This document shows, piece by piece, positions 22,223-33,712 of a stretch of DNA of 64,000 nucleotides; position 1 is the first letter of the stretch; each line of letters opens with the position of its first letter. This DNA is from Callipepla californica brunnescens (Eukaryota; Chordata; Aves; Galliformes; Odontophoridae): contig JALIRH010000018.1 of the NCBI GenBank assembly GCA_023055505.1, forward strand, positions 12,322,146-12,386,145, in the 5' to 3' direction. The notes below the pieces were generated by a model. That model was not told where the DNA came from and did no database searches. It was given only the letters and a program-made list of their open reading frames with translations. A program made the position numbers and the translations under genes.

Positions 22223-22227
22223 GCTAG
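22223..22227. repeat. ERV target-site duplication, copy at the 5' end
   Basis: GCTAG, identical to 19049-19053. Confidence 0.9.
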
Positions 22228-23504
22228 TTAGCTGAGCAGTAAGAGGCTTTCTTTTCTAAGAGCAACTGAAATTTAAATCTATGCAGTCTTGATAGCAAAC
22301 TAATACCAGTGGACTACACCTAATAACATATATGATAAATGATAACATATACATTCTCTCTATATTTTTTTTCATCTTAACACACAGTGTAACTACGTTT
22401 GCCAGGGATAAATGAAATAACTAGTTTGTGGTACATATTAGGTTGTGAAAACAGCCAGAGATTTTCTACACTGAATGATAACACTGAATGATAGCCTTGC
22501 TTATAGTGGATGTGTAGTCACTTCATCTAGAGCTCAAGGCTATTTCAGAACATTTTTAGTTTCATAAAACTGAGAGCTTTATAAAAAAAGATTGAATTTA
22601 TTTTTGTGCAGGATATGTTTTTCTCTATGAAATTAAGTAATCTAATTACCATAAGCCAATTTCTTCATACCTTTATGCTATTTCCAGTCTACTACCATAG
22701 GAAAAAAATTATACTCACTGACAAGAATACATATAAGCAGAAATAATAACTTAAGAGGTAGCCACGCTGAAAGTAGGAAGGTGAAAAGGGAGGAACAGAA
22801 GGTACTCTTTGTGCGTGAGTGTGACATGTTTCCTGATGAGAAATATTAACATTAGAGGTTGTTAATCTTAAAAAAATATATTGAATTTCATGTCTGTACA
22901 TGCTTAAGTAGCATGGAAACAGAAATATATGAACAAAGAGTCCTGCTGGATAACCACAACCAAGGGTTGACTCATGTTTACTTTCATTCATCCACATATT
23001 CATCCATTAAGTTCTCAAACACACAAAAAAACCCATCATCTGATTATATTTAAACATAATTTTGCAGTTTTATTTACACTTTTTCATTTTCTTTTAGTTC
23101 TAGATATCCCATAGAATTATTATTTTTTTTCAGTGTTATATACCATCAGTTCTTCAAGTCTGGAATAGTACCTCATCTTTTAAAATTAATGTGTTTGTGG
23201 GGCATTCAACTCTCTTTTGATCATTAAATAAATCACAGCTTCCTATCTGGCAATAGGCCCATGAAACTGTATTTCTTCATAATATTAGCAAATGGCAGCC
23301 TTCAGGGTTAGCATAGCTGTCTGTTTTATACCAATTGGAAATTCCCAATGAGATCCATTTTTCTTTTAAATGTTGCATGGAATTTTATATTTAATTCACA
23401 TATTCAGATTAAGTATAAATTTCCTTTACCTGTTTAAGTTGTCAATCAAAAACGCTGTTATTTTCTTTCAAATATAGTAAGATTTCTCACTGAATACATC
23501 CTTA
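22228..23504. other. AT-rich DNA, no gene seen
   Basis: No repeat or gene recognised. The 103-codon minus-strand frame at 22692-23003 is hydrophobic and low-complexity without a recognisable domain, and I treat it as chance. Confidence 0.5.
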
Positions 23505-23600
23505 CCAATATCACAGAATCACAGAATCATTAAGGTTGGAACAGACCTCTGAGATCATCTAGTCCAACCTCTAACCCATCACACCATGTCCACTAATGAT
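23505..23600 (-). mobile_element. CR1 3'-tail fragment, antisense
   Basis: TCACAGAATCACAGAATCAT followed by the antisense CR1 tail (AGGTTGGAACAGACC, CATCTAGTCCAACC). About 90 bp, severely 5'-truncated. Confidence 0.9.
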
Positions 23601-24596
23601 GATAGAAATTAAGAAAAGCTATGGAAATTGAAGAATACTGCATATGAACTTAACTATAGAAATAACAGCTGCTAAATTATCATTAGATGGCATATCATGA
23701 ACAAACACCATTAATACATTATTTAACAAAAATCTTCAATCTTATGATTTCATTTTTAATTATCTTAGCCGATACATGATAGATTTTTTTTTACAGTAAA
23801 TTGCTTTGCTGGTCATAAAATAGATGACTTTTCAGTCAAACTTCTAACCTTGAAGATTTCATAATGATTATTTATTTCATTTTATTTTTATTTTATTTTA
23901 TTTTTATTTTATTTTGTTTATTTCTTTTCAGTTCAGTTCAGTTACTATTCTTTTGTGTGAAAGATTCTATTGTTCTTTTCAGTAAATACTGGATTTAAAT
24001 TATGTGGTCATAGGAAAAAATGCAAAAATAAATTCACTTAAACTATGAGCAGTTTTAATGTAGTTTGCTACAATTTGATTTTTTCCGAATAATAATATAT
24101 TAAGGAATATCTGGACTTTCTACAGCCTCCTGCTGTAGAAGGAGGTTCTACTCACTTAGGTTCTGCTCACTGGTGAAAATTTACTGTTAATGGGCACACG
24201 ACAATTTATCAGCATTAATAGAATATTGCTTTGTGAAGCCATTAGCATCTCAGTAATTAATGTGATTGATGTGCTTAGCTAATTCCCAGCGCCAGAAGCT
24301 TGTACTTTAGCAGAAAGACCACTGCATTTGCACAGGAGCACCATTCTCTTGTCACAAAAGAAGAAAAAAAAAAGCGATTTAGAACTTTTTGTTCCTTTGT
24401 AAGTTTCACTAACACAATAAAATAAAGCAGTTGTGGGAAAAGTAATTGAATTTTCCCCAGAATCTCAGATGTACTAAGTTAAACTTTACAGATATCAGAT
24501 TTCCTAAAGATCTGTGCTAAAGTAAAATATACCACACCCACTTTGATAGGCTTATGACTCTCTAAATTAATGCTACCGAAAGTGAGGGCAATCAAC
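23601..24596. other. AT-rich DNA with a (TTTTA)n repeat
   Basis: A TTTTA-rich tract lies at 23870-23924. The segment 24215-24360 is compositionally complex with homeobox-type TAATTA cores and could be a conserved non-coding element (impression only). No gene seen. Confidence 0.4.
23870..23924. repeat. (TTTTA)n simple repeat
   Basis: Imperfect TTTTA/TTTA units over about 55 bp. Confidence 0.9.
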
Positions 24597-24897
24597 TTTC
24601 TACTTGGATAGGCAGTGATAGGACAAAGGGGAATGATTTTAAGCTCAAGGAAAGGATTAGATAGGATGCCAGGAGGAAGTTCTTCACAGAGAGACTGATG
24701 AGGTACTGAAACAGGCTGCGCAGAGAGGCTGTGGATTGTCTGTCCCTAGAAGTGTTCAAGGTCATGTTGGATGGCACCCTAGACAACTTGGTCCAGTACC
24801 AGATCTGGAATTTGGTGGCCCTGTGTGTGACAGGGGGGTTGGAACTTGATGATCTTTGATGTTCCTTCCAACCCAAGCCATTCTGTGATTCTATGAC
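24597..24897 (+). mobile_element. CR1 3' fragment, sense
   Basis: Plus-strand CR1 end: GATAGGACAAAGGGGAATGA, the GAAGTTCTTCACAGAGAG block, GTTGGATGGCACCCTAGACA and a complete tail ending in ATTCTGTGATTCTATGA. The frame is broken. Confidence 0.92.
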
Positions 24898-24974
24898 TAA
24901 ACACCTATCTGAAAGGAGTTAGCTGTGAGGAGAGTGTTGTTCTCTTTTCTCACATGACATATGATAAAAAATGA

Positions 24975-25234
24975 GGAAATAATCTCAAGTTGTGCCATGA
25001 GAGATTTAGATTGGATTTTAGGAAGAATTTCTTCATAGAGAGGTAGTCAAGCACTGAAATAGTCTGCCTTGAGAAGTGGTGAATTTCCCATCCTTGAATA
25101 TATTTAAGAGCTGTGTGGATGTGGCACAACAGGACATGTTTCTGTGGCCCCAAAGATTCAAGAGGTCAGGTTGATGGTTGGACTTGGTGATCTTGAAGAT
25201 CTTTTTCCAATAGGCGATTCTATGATTCTGTATT
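24975..25234 (+). mobile_element. CR1 3' fragment, sense, diverged
   Basis: A second plus-strand CR1 end right behind the first: AGATTTAGATTGGATTTTAG, GAATTTCTTCATAGAGAGG, then the GGTTGGACTTGGTGATCTTG tail and GATTCTATGATTCTG. More diverged than its neighbour. Confidence 0.88.
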
Positions 25235-25269
25235 TTTATGAAAACTAGATGAACTACTAGGCACAGAAG

Positions 25270-26455
25270 GCTGTGAAAAATGTTGCAAAGGTTCCTTGAA
25301 GGCTGGTAACTAGCAGTTTACCCCAGGAGTCAACACTGGGTCCAGTCCAGTTTAGCATCTTCATTAATGATCTGGATTACAGGGCAGAATGTGCCCTTGG
25401 TGAATCTGCAGGTGACAGAAAACTTGAAGTGTCTGTCCTGTGCAATCTATTGTAGGGAACCTGCTTTAGTAGGGAGGTTGGGCTTGACAACTTCCGAAGA
25501 TCTCTTCTAACTCCTACAATTCTGTGGTTTCTTTTGATTCTGTGGTTGATACATCAGAGGATTGTGCTGCTACACAGAGTGATAAGGAAAGGCTGGAAAA
25601 CTGGCTGACAAGAACCTCAGGAAAATCAACTATGAGAAATGCAAAGTCTCATATCAGAGGAGGCACAGTTTCAAGCACCAATGCTGGGATCCACCCAGCA
25701 CTGAAGAGAAGGAGCTGGGGGTTCCTGCAGAGAACAAATGAAACAATAATTTGCAGTTTCCACACAGAATTGTATTAAGCAAAGAGCTACAAGTTTATCA
25801 AGGCAGGTAATCCTTCCCCTGTATTCATCACTAGTAAGACCACACCTGGAGTGTCCAGTTCTGAGCATATGGGTTTAATTAGATGAAAAGTTTGACATGG
25901 GGTTGAACAAGATAAAAAATATGACACAAGTGAAAAGTCTGTGTTTGCAGCCTGGAAGGCCAACTAGATTATATCTTGGGCTACCTCAAAAGGGGGATGT
26001 CCAGAAGGGAGTGCGAGTTGACTGTCCCCCTATGCTCTGCTTTTGTGAGGCCCTGTCTGGAAGACAGGCCTGGAGTGCTTCCCATACTTGAAAGACATGG
26101 AGCTGTTGGTGTGAGTCTAGAGGAGGTTCACAGAGACTATTACAGGGCTGGAGCATCTATTCTACAAGGAAGGGCTGAGGGAGTTAGGCTTGTTCAGCCT
26201 GGAGAAAGCTCATTGGAGACCTCATTGTGGCATATTAGGAAGTAATTTTTGACTGAAAAGGTAGTGAGGTACTGCCACAGGCTGTCCAGACAAGCTATGG
26301 ATGCTCCACACAAGAAGACATTCAAGGCCAGGTTGGATGGGGCCCCTGGCAGTCTGAGTTGGTGGTAGCAGCCTTTCCCACGACAAGGGGGAAACTCAAG
26401 TATTTTTAGAGACCTTTCCAACCCAATTCATTCAATAATTCTGTCATTCTGTAAT
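25270..26455 (+). mobile_element. CR1 copy, sense, interrupted by a nested CR1 tail
   Basis: Plus-strand CR1 from the reverse-transcriptase core (AACACTGGGTCCAGTCC..., corresponding to the PQGSVLGP region, then FINDLDYRA) through the ORF2 C-terminus to a tail at about 26400-26455 (CTTTCCAACCC, then degenerate ATTCTGTCATTCTG). The RT core is interrupted at about 25438-25543. Before the gap it reads CTGCAGGTGACAGAAAACTTG and after it GGTTGATACATCAGAGGATT, which are adjacent in an intact CR1. Many stops are present. Confidence 0.85.
25438..25543 (+). mobile_element. CR1 3' tail nested inside the CR1 at 25270-26455
   Basis: A stand-alone CR1 tail (GGGAACCTGCTTTAGTAGGG, GGTTGGGCTTGACAACTTCC, CTCTTCTAACTCCTACAATT, then TGTGG octamer remnants) sits in the middle of another CR1's RT region, so it inserted later. 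No clear target duplication. Confidence 0.75.
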
Positions 26456-26954
26456 CTCCAGAGGTCCCTTTCAACTTTGACCATTCATTGATTCTGTGGA
26501 GAAAGTAAATTTTTTCAGACTTTTCCTTGTAATATTGTGTAATTTCATGTATTCTGAACATCAAAATATTCAGGGCTGTTTTTCTCCTTTTCTGAAGATT
26601 CAGGAGCTGCACAGGAAAAGTTCATTATCAAAGAAGACGTAATCTTTAGTTCATGAATAATGAATTCTTGAATTATTCACATTCAGTCTGCATAATGAGA
26701 ATGTAGGCCTACTTCTCTGAGTTATATGCTTTATGAGCATGTAAGAATTTGTTGAGGAAAAGCTATTGTAACTTCACTTTCTGTGCCTATGAAACTTCAC
26801 AATACTTCACAGTTAAACCCCATATACAAAAGTTAAGGAAATACTATTTTAAGAGTGCTGAGAATCCTTACTAAGATTTTTTTGTTTCTCTTAATTACTT
26901 GATGTAGAAATTAGAATAGATAATAGAGTAGTAATAATGATAGTAGATTACTGT

Positions 26955-27046
26955 GGCAATCTACTCTAGGGAACCTGCTTTGGAAGGGGGTTGTACTAGA
27001 TGATCCCCAAAGGTCTCTTCTCATCCCTAAGATTCTGTGATTCAGT
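26955..27046 (+). mobile_element. CR1 3'-tail fragment, sense
   Basis: CTAGGGAACCTGCTTTGGAA, TTGTACTAGATGATCCCCAA and GATTCTGTGATTCAG are the last ~90 bp of a CR1. Very like the nested tail at 25438-25543. Confidence 0.9.
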
Positions 27047-27689
27047 TATGTTATGAAACATTTTCCAAAAAACTGAGATCTCAGCTTTGTGCTAGGATTT
27101 TTTTGAGCATCCCTTGATATACTTAAATGAAGAGAGTCACAACTAATTGAAAAGAGAGAAAACTCTTTTTTTTTTTTTTCTATTTTCATGCTTATGCATT
27201 TCATAAACTAAGTTAATCAGTAATTAAGCATTCTTCAGTTTTCATTTACTTTGACTACATATTCAGTTTTCTAACTGCCTTCATGCAAATATTCCATCAC
27301 TTCTGCTAAGCAAAACAAAACTCCTAGCAACACATTAATGGAACACTTGGAAAAAAGCACAGCAGGTCTAATCTTATTGAAGCATTGCAGAACATTGTTT
27401 CTTCTTGATGGGACAAAATATTTAACAGCAACCTTAGATATGATCTTATCATTCATTAATTTAAAAATATTTTCTCCATGACAACATAATTGCACAATCA
27501 CAGGACTTTCTATTTCAGCACATAACACTAAGGTATTTTTAGCTGTGTTCATTTGAAGTCCGAGTTGTGGTGTTGAGTGCAGTAAAGATTCTTTTTACTT
27601 CTTCACAAAACTTTTTCCTCAGATTTCTCCTATTGAATACTCTGTGTGGAAGAAAATGTTTTTCTGGTTTGTGATGTAAGAATAATAAC

Positions 27690-27716
<27 letters not shown>
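27690..27716. repeat. Poly-A run
   Basis: About 27 consecutive A. No retrosequence is recognisable immediately upstream. Confidence 0.9.
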
Positions 27717-27720
<4 letters not shown>

Positions 27721-28280
27721 GGGAGTTTTGGAGGCAGTGAATGTATTCCACATGTACTGGAAGGCTCTAGCAGCCTCTGAAAAACATATTTAATGAGACC
27801 TGCTGAATCCATACTAATCATTAAACAGATGAATAAAAGTATTGAGCATATGTTATAGAACTGTAAGTGTACTTCCAGGTGATTGTAACCTATTCCAGTA
27901 AGTGAATTATTCAAAGATATATTCTTAAAAAAAACTAATTCCTATTGCATCATGAAAAAACAACAAACATCTGAATTTTTAAAGAAAATAAAATCCACGG
28001 AGAAAGGAGTGCCATAGGATATAGGCACTTACACATCTAAAGACAGACTAGACGTACATACTTAGAATCATCACATATTTGCTCTCTCTTCTTGGAGAAG
28101 TGCAACTTTGTCAAATACATATTACACTAAAAGTAATATGGGCTCACAGAAATCTTCATATTTAAGAGCTTCTCACTTTTCAACTTATAAGTACAGAAAA
28201 ATTACTAATCAGTTGCAGATGGTACTTGTGCTCTCTTCCTTTATAGTCTGATTTTTATCTTCCTTTCCTATGTCCTTTAG

Positions 28281-28384
28281 TAATTCTCCATGATGAATTT
28301 TCCTACTTTCCTAAGAAATCTCATCTAAAGGTTATTAATGCTCAGCTTTCTGAAATAAAGCCGATCCCTTTGTGAGATACAGAG
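28281..28384 (+). other. Exon-like segment, weak candidate
   Basis: Preceded by a good pyrimidine tract ending in CTTTAG and followed by a near-consensus donor, AGAG|GTAAGTAT. One frame is open for about 29 codons, then meets TGA before the donor, so a coding internal exon is unlikely. A non-coding RNA exon or a decoy is possible. Confidence 0.12.
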
Positions 28385-31300
28385 GTAAGTATTTTATAAT
28401 ATGTATGTATTTACTTTAATTCATATTTACAAGCTTCTCTGAAAACATAAATAGTAAACAAACTTGATACATCTCTGAAGTATTTTTGTTTTTCATATGT
28501 ATTTACATACAAGTGTTCAAAAATATAGAATCAGGATTTTACTTACTAGTGTTTATCTTTCTACAGTTTATCTTTCTACAGTTTAACTTGATGAAGTTTT
28601 TCATTAAAAAAAAAAAAGCTCCAAATATGCTTCAAAATACTTAGCTCACAAAGAATTATAATCATTTTCCAAATAGCTCTTGATTTATTTAAATAAGCCC
28701 TTCAGATTGTGGTCATGATCAATTCCACAAGATTAGTCTTCTGTCAGGGATAGGCTCTTGCAAAATAGGGTGAGTGACAAAAGTCAAAAATATAGGAAGT
28801 TCTGTCAAGTTCATATTGAATATTTAATTAATATACACATATTTTCTAAATATTTTGTTCTTCGAAGAATATTCCTCCTCTGAGAGTTAATTTTCTTGAA
28901 TAGATCCACCAAAACCTTTAAAATACTTTGGCATATATACTTCTGGAATACATGACAATGGAAAGATGATTTACAAGGATTTTTAGAAGTTTGTATTTAA
29001 TAATCACAGTAACTTAATTATTAATTGAGACCATAAAGATGTGCTACAGGGGTAGGAGGAATCATGAAGGCATTTCTTTATTTTCTGCCTCAAAGCATAT
29101 TCTATCACTTATAAAAGTCCTAAAATTATAAAGGAAATTTCAAACTGCATATTAATGGCATTAATCAATATAATAAACTATAAATAATACCATGTTTCCT
29201 GTTTCCCCTGATTTTTTACTTCAACTGCTTGATGGTGCGCCACTGAGATGACAGTAGACAAGAAGTAATGGGATCTTCTAGTCAAGACTGTTACAAGATC
29301 TTATATCTTAGTGGTAATTTTAGAATACAGTATGACATCTCTGTTTAATTTATGGTCTCTGACTGTTATAGAAGCCTTTTTTTTTTTTTTTTGAAAATGA
29401 AAGCATGTGGTTTTTCAACAAAGAAAAAGATATGTTGCAGGTAAAAGTTCTTTAAAAATGACCTATTTTCTAGAAAAGGAAAAAAAAAAAAACATTGTAT
29501 TTGAAATAAATTTATGTCTTACTATAAATGTGTATTACTTTTACAGCTGAATTTAAACTTCTGCGTTTTACTGTACAGTGGAATTAACACGGAAGGAAAC
29601 TGCACCAAGAATACAGAAGGGGAATTAAAAATAGGAAAAGAATAAAAATGAGGTGGGAAGGACAAAGAAGAGTGAAAGTAAATTATTATTTATTGAGAAC
29701 TGAATGAAATATTGAACTAATTTCTTAAATAGTTTCCACAGTTACTTGTAATCTATGTTCTTTATCACCAACAATGCATAATATAAAAAATTTACATTAA
29801 TATCCAGGATTATTTAAGGCTACATTCTACATTTGGGGGAAGGAAAAGCAAGACTGTTACTTCAAGAGCATAAAACACACACATGAACACAAAAAATATT
29901 AAACATTGAAATGTTTGATCTAGCCCCACTCTAATTCCAACAATAGACACAGGAGAGAAAACAAGTATGACCAGCTCCTCCTAAAGTTCCCCAGATGCTA
30001 AAACCAACACAGACTTCAACCTAATCTGTTCTTTTGATAATACATCCCTGGAATTTTTGTAGGTGACTTCATCTAATCCCTTTTTCCACTGTCTAATCTG
30101 AACTACCTTTATCCACGGCATCTCAAGGAACAACATCCAGTCCCTGTGTAAAGAGACTTTTTCTATTATCTGTTCCAAAATTATCTTGTTTTAGTTTCAA
30201 GAAGGATCTCTGCTTTTAGTATTGAATATCATAAATGACAATTCTGTTTTCATTTTCTTTCCATCTTCACAATTTTGTAAACCCCAGTCATGCACTTTTC
30301 TATGCCATGCTGTTAAATTGCAAAATGGTCACACTGTTCTTTATTTTTCTATAGCCTCAGTTGGAACTACCAATTAACATGAAGAAGGACAAAAAGCTCC
30401 AGAAGCTTCATTCTTGATGGGTACTCTCAAAGAGTATCTGACTCATACTGTTCCGCAGAATGTACCAATAACTGATTATTTAATTTAGCTAAGAGGCATG
30501 CAATTCTAAATTATAATTTAATTGAAGTGGACATCAGAGTATATGATAAGTATGTGGTTTTAAGTTTTCCTGAATCCTCAGGGATACTAACCGTTGTCAC
30601 TCACAAAAGTGCAGATTAGTATTTGCAGTAGCTCAGTAGTTGCACTGATTAAGCCTCTTTCCATTTAACACTGGAAGAAATATGCAGGTGTCTAAGAGGA
30701 GAAATTACATTATAGCCAGTATAGTAAAACACAGCCAATGGCAGGAGTCTTGAATGCCAAGAACTATTTATGCACTGAAGTAATCAAGGAAGAAAGTACA
30801 GTGAAGCTGAGGAGTATCAAACTGTATGTATTCTTACTCCTTCTGCTTGTTCTCTTTCTGGTTCTATGAGTGCCCTCTGATCAGTCCAAAGGACAGTGAC
30901 TGACTGACCCATTTCTGCTAGATCCTCCCACATGATATTCTTTAGAGAGTTGTTTTGGAAAACGTCTTAGAAGACAGGAAAGAGGTGTTTTGATCTTCTG
31001 AGGGTGAAGACATGTCTTTAGTTATTTTAATCTGGCAAGGGCAGCAGGGAAGTTTGCCCACAAAGTTAGTGCCACTATCTTTCTTCAGGAGATTTCAGAA
31101 TGGAGGAAAATTTTTCTGTAGCAGCTCTTGATATGCTAGCTTTTCTTTGAGATAGTCTTTCAGAGTGGAATCCTTGCACTGATTTTGTTTACAAATTCAG
31201 CAAATTAGGTGCTGTATGCACACACCTTAGGACACCTCAGTGTTTACAGCATGTCCAAGATTCTGGTGAGGGTAAAGTATGGAAGGTCAAATCTGAGAAC

Positions 31301-32726
31301 AGTGGACAGATTTGTTTCCCCCAGTTTTTGACATTTCACATCAACACTTGAATGGTAAGAAAGAACTTGTACTGTTGTCATGTAAACAATCACAGTAGTT
31401 TTGATAGCATATTATTTAAAATTGCTCATTTCTTACTATAGAAAGCAAAAGGAGGATATGATAACTGGCTTAGTTTTAGACACCTAACATCAGGATGGAA
31501 GAATCCCCAAGGTGAAAAATTTGTCTGTTGCTGTATCTGTCTTTTAAGATATCTAAAAACTTTACTAGAGTCAGACCACATATTTTAAGCCTTTTGTGAA
31601 GTACTGACTTCCTATTCCAGTTCCACAGAATTTGTTAGTATTATTAAAGATTGTCAGAATTTGTTAAAAGCACATTTCCAGTTTTACTTTTTTAATAAAT
31701 ATATAACTCATGTAAAAACAGGGATTTTGTAGGAACAACTAATTCCTTAGGGCTGTATCTTTCACACAAACCCTTCTGTTCCAAATTTTACTGTCCCTCA
31801 TCAGTATTAACTAGATTGTAACTGCACTCAAGAGCATACTAGAAGTTCAAAGGGGCTATTGGTCTTTTTAACAGTACAGAGAGATTAAAGCTGCTGGTGG
31901 TCTAAAGCAGGAAGTTTCATTTAAGCATTTAAGAATACTTTTTTTTACTCTACCTATTTGTGATATTTTTCCCTCATTACCAAGGTATCAGACTGATTCA
32001 AATCCTCCATGCATTTATCCATTCAGCATGGCTGTGAGGTAGGAAACTCAGAGGAGCAATTAGAGGAGGCTTAGTGTGCTGCGCTAAAGGTATGTAGGCA
32101 GCTAAAGATGAAGGTAAGTTCCTGGAGGGATTTTGTAAATCACTTATGGTTAGAATTACAGAGGGACTTTGTGTCTGAGAGACTAGATATCTAGCTGTTA
32201 TTCTAGATATTGCTGTCCAAAAGCAATTTGAAAACTGTTTTTGTTTTTGTTTTTTTTTTTCAGGTTTTTAAACTGAATGCTACTTTTGTCTTCACTTTCT
32301 TTGCTCTGCTTTCCTCTTGTTTTCCTTGCTTGGCCATTCCTTATCTTGCATCCTCTTTAAGATACAGTCTTTATGCTCCTCTCTCTGCTTCTCGTTCTTG
32401 ACACTGCTTCCAATGGGCCTTTCTAGTCCCTTGCCCCTCAGTGAAAAAAAGTTTAATAAATAGACTTTCCATTTCTGTTCCATAGTCAAAATAGATTCAA
32501 GGGACTTAGCAGTGGTGCTGCTTCTGTTAGTCCATACCTTAGGAAAGCCACTTAACCCATCAACCCCATTTGGTCCCTAATTATGGAATTTAGATCTTTT
32601 AGGTCTTATGCAAACTCTAAGAGTGATGTTACACTAGATGCTCAAACACCAGGAAAAGCTGTAATCAACCTTGCTCTAACAATGATATTTTTTTCTTTTT
32701 TTCTATTTCCCTTTTCATTTTTCACT

Positions 32727-32762
32727 TTTTTTTTTTTTTTTGGTTGTTGTTGTTGTTGTTTC
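32727..32762. repeat. Poly-T followed by (TTG)n
   Basis: A run of T followed by about six GTT units. Confidence 0.85.
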
Positions 32763-33663
32763 TTTGGGTTTCTTTTGGTCAGCATATAAGAACTGGTTAA
32801 ACAGCTACATTTCATGATTTAACATGGTGTTGAAAATGGTAAGAAATTTTAGAATTGCAGTAAAAATTCTGCTATAAAAAAATGGAGACTTTGTGGTTAG
32901 ATGTTATGGATTTTTCTTGCATCAAAATTTTTTACTGCAATTCACTAGGTCAACAAAACCAAATGTTAAAAAAAATGTTCAGTTCAAGATTGAGGCTTCT
33001 TTTTAGGAAGAAAAAAATCCATTAATAAATATAATCTATACAAGAGATAACAGTGCTTTTTATTTGTTTGTTCTTACTATATTCAAATTGCATTTATTTT
33101 GGCAATAATTAATCTGTAGTTTAAAGGAAAGTCACTTTGATTAGTGTTTTCCCTCAGAAACTGAACAAGAAAATAAACAACAGACACCACCAACGAAAGA
33201 TTTTAAATGTAGACAAAGGGCAAAAACAGTTATCTCTACTGTGAGTAATTTATCTCTGTACTACTGAGTTATGATCATTATAATCTTGGAAAAGGAGTTT
33301 AGTTATACCAAAACTGTATTCAGTTACAAACTCACTATTCGAAATTTTACATTATTTACATCACTGCCATGTTGTATTTGCATTTGCAACCGTTAAGAGA
33401 AAAGTCTCATCCTCTTACTGACTTTCAAATCATATTAATGAATGCCAGCTTGTCCAACATTGTGCAAAACTAATATGATGTGATAAAAAGTTGGCGGTAT
33501 GGTAAGACTTTCATATCATATTAGCCCAAGAATTACACTGATACATGTTCTATTCATACTCTACACTACTATTCAGTATTTGTTTTCACTAAAAGCAAAA
33601 GCCTTGTAATTTTCACTACTTATTTTTTATCATTATTGTGCGGTTTTTCCATTAGAAGTGTTC

Positions 33664-33712
33664 TATTATTATTATTATCATTGTCATCATTATTATTATT
33701 ATTATTATTATT
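33664..33712. repeat. (ATT)n trinucleotide repeat
   Basis: ATT units with an internal ATC/GTC interruption. Confidence 0.9.

Noticed and set aside
30330..30420. Acceptor-like site followed by a 20-codon open frame
   Set aside because: It ends in a stop without a donor or poly-A signal. An open run of this length is common by chance.
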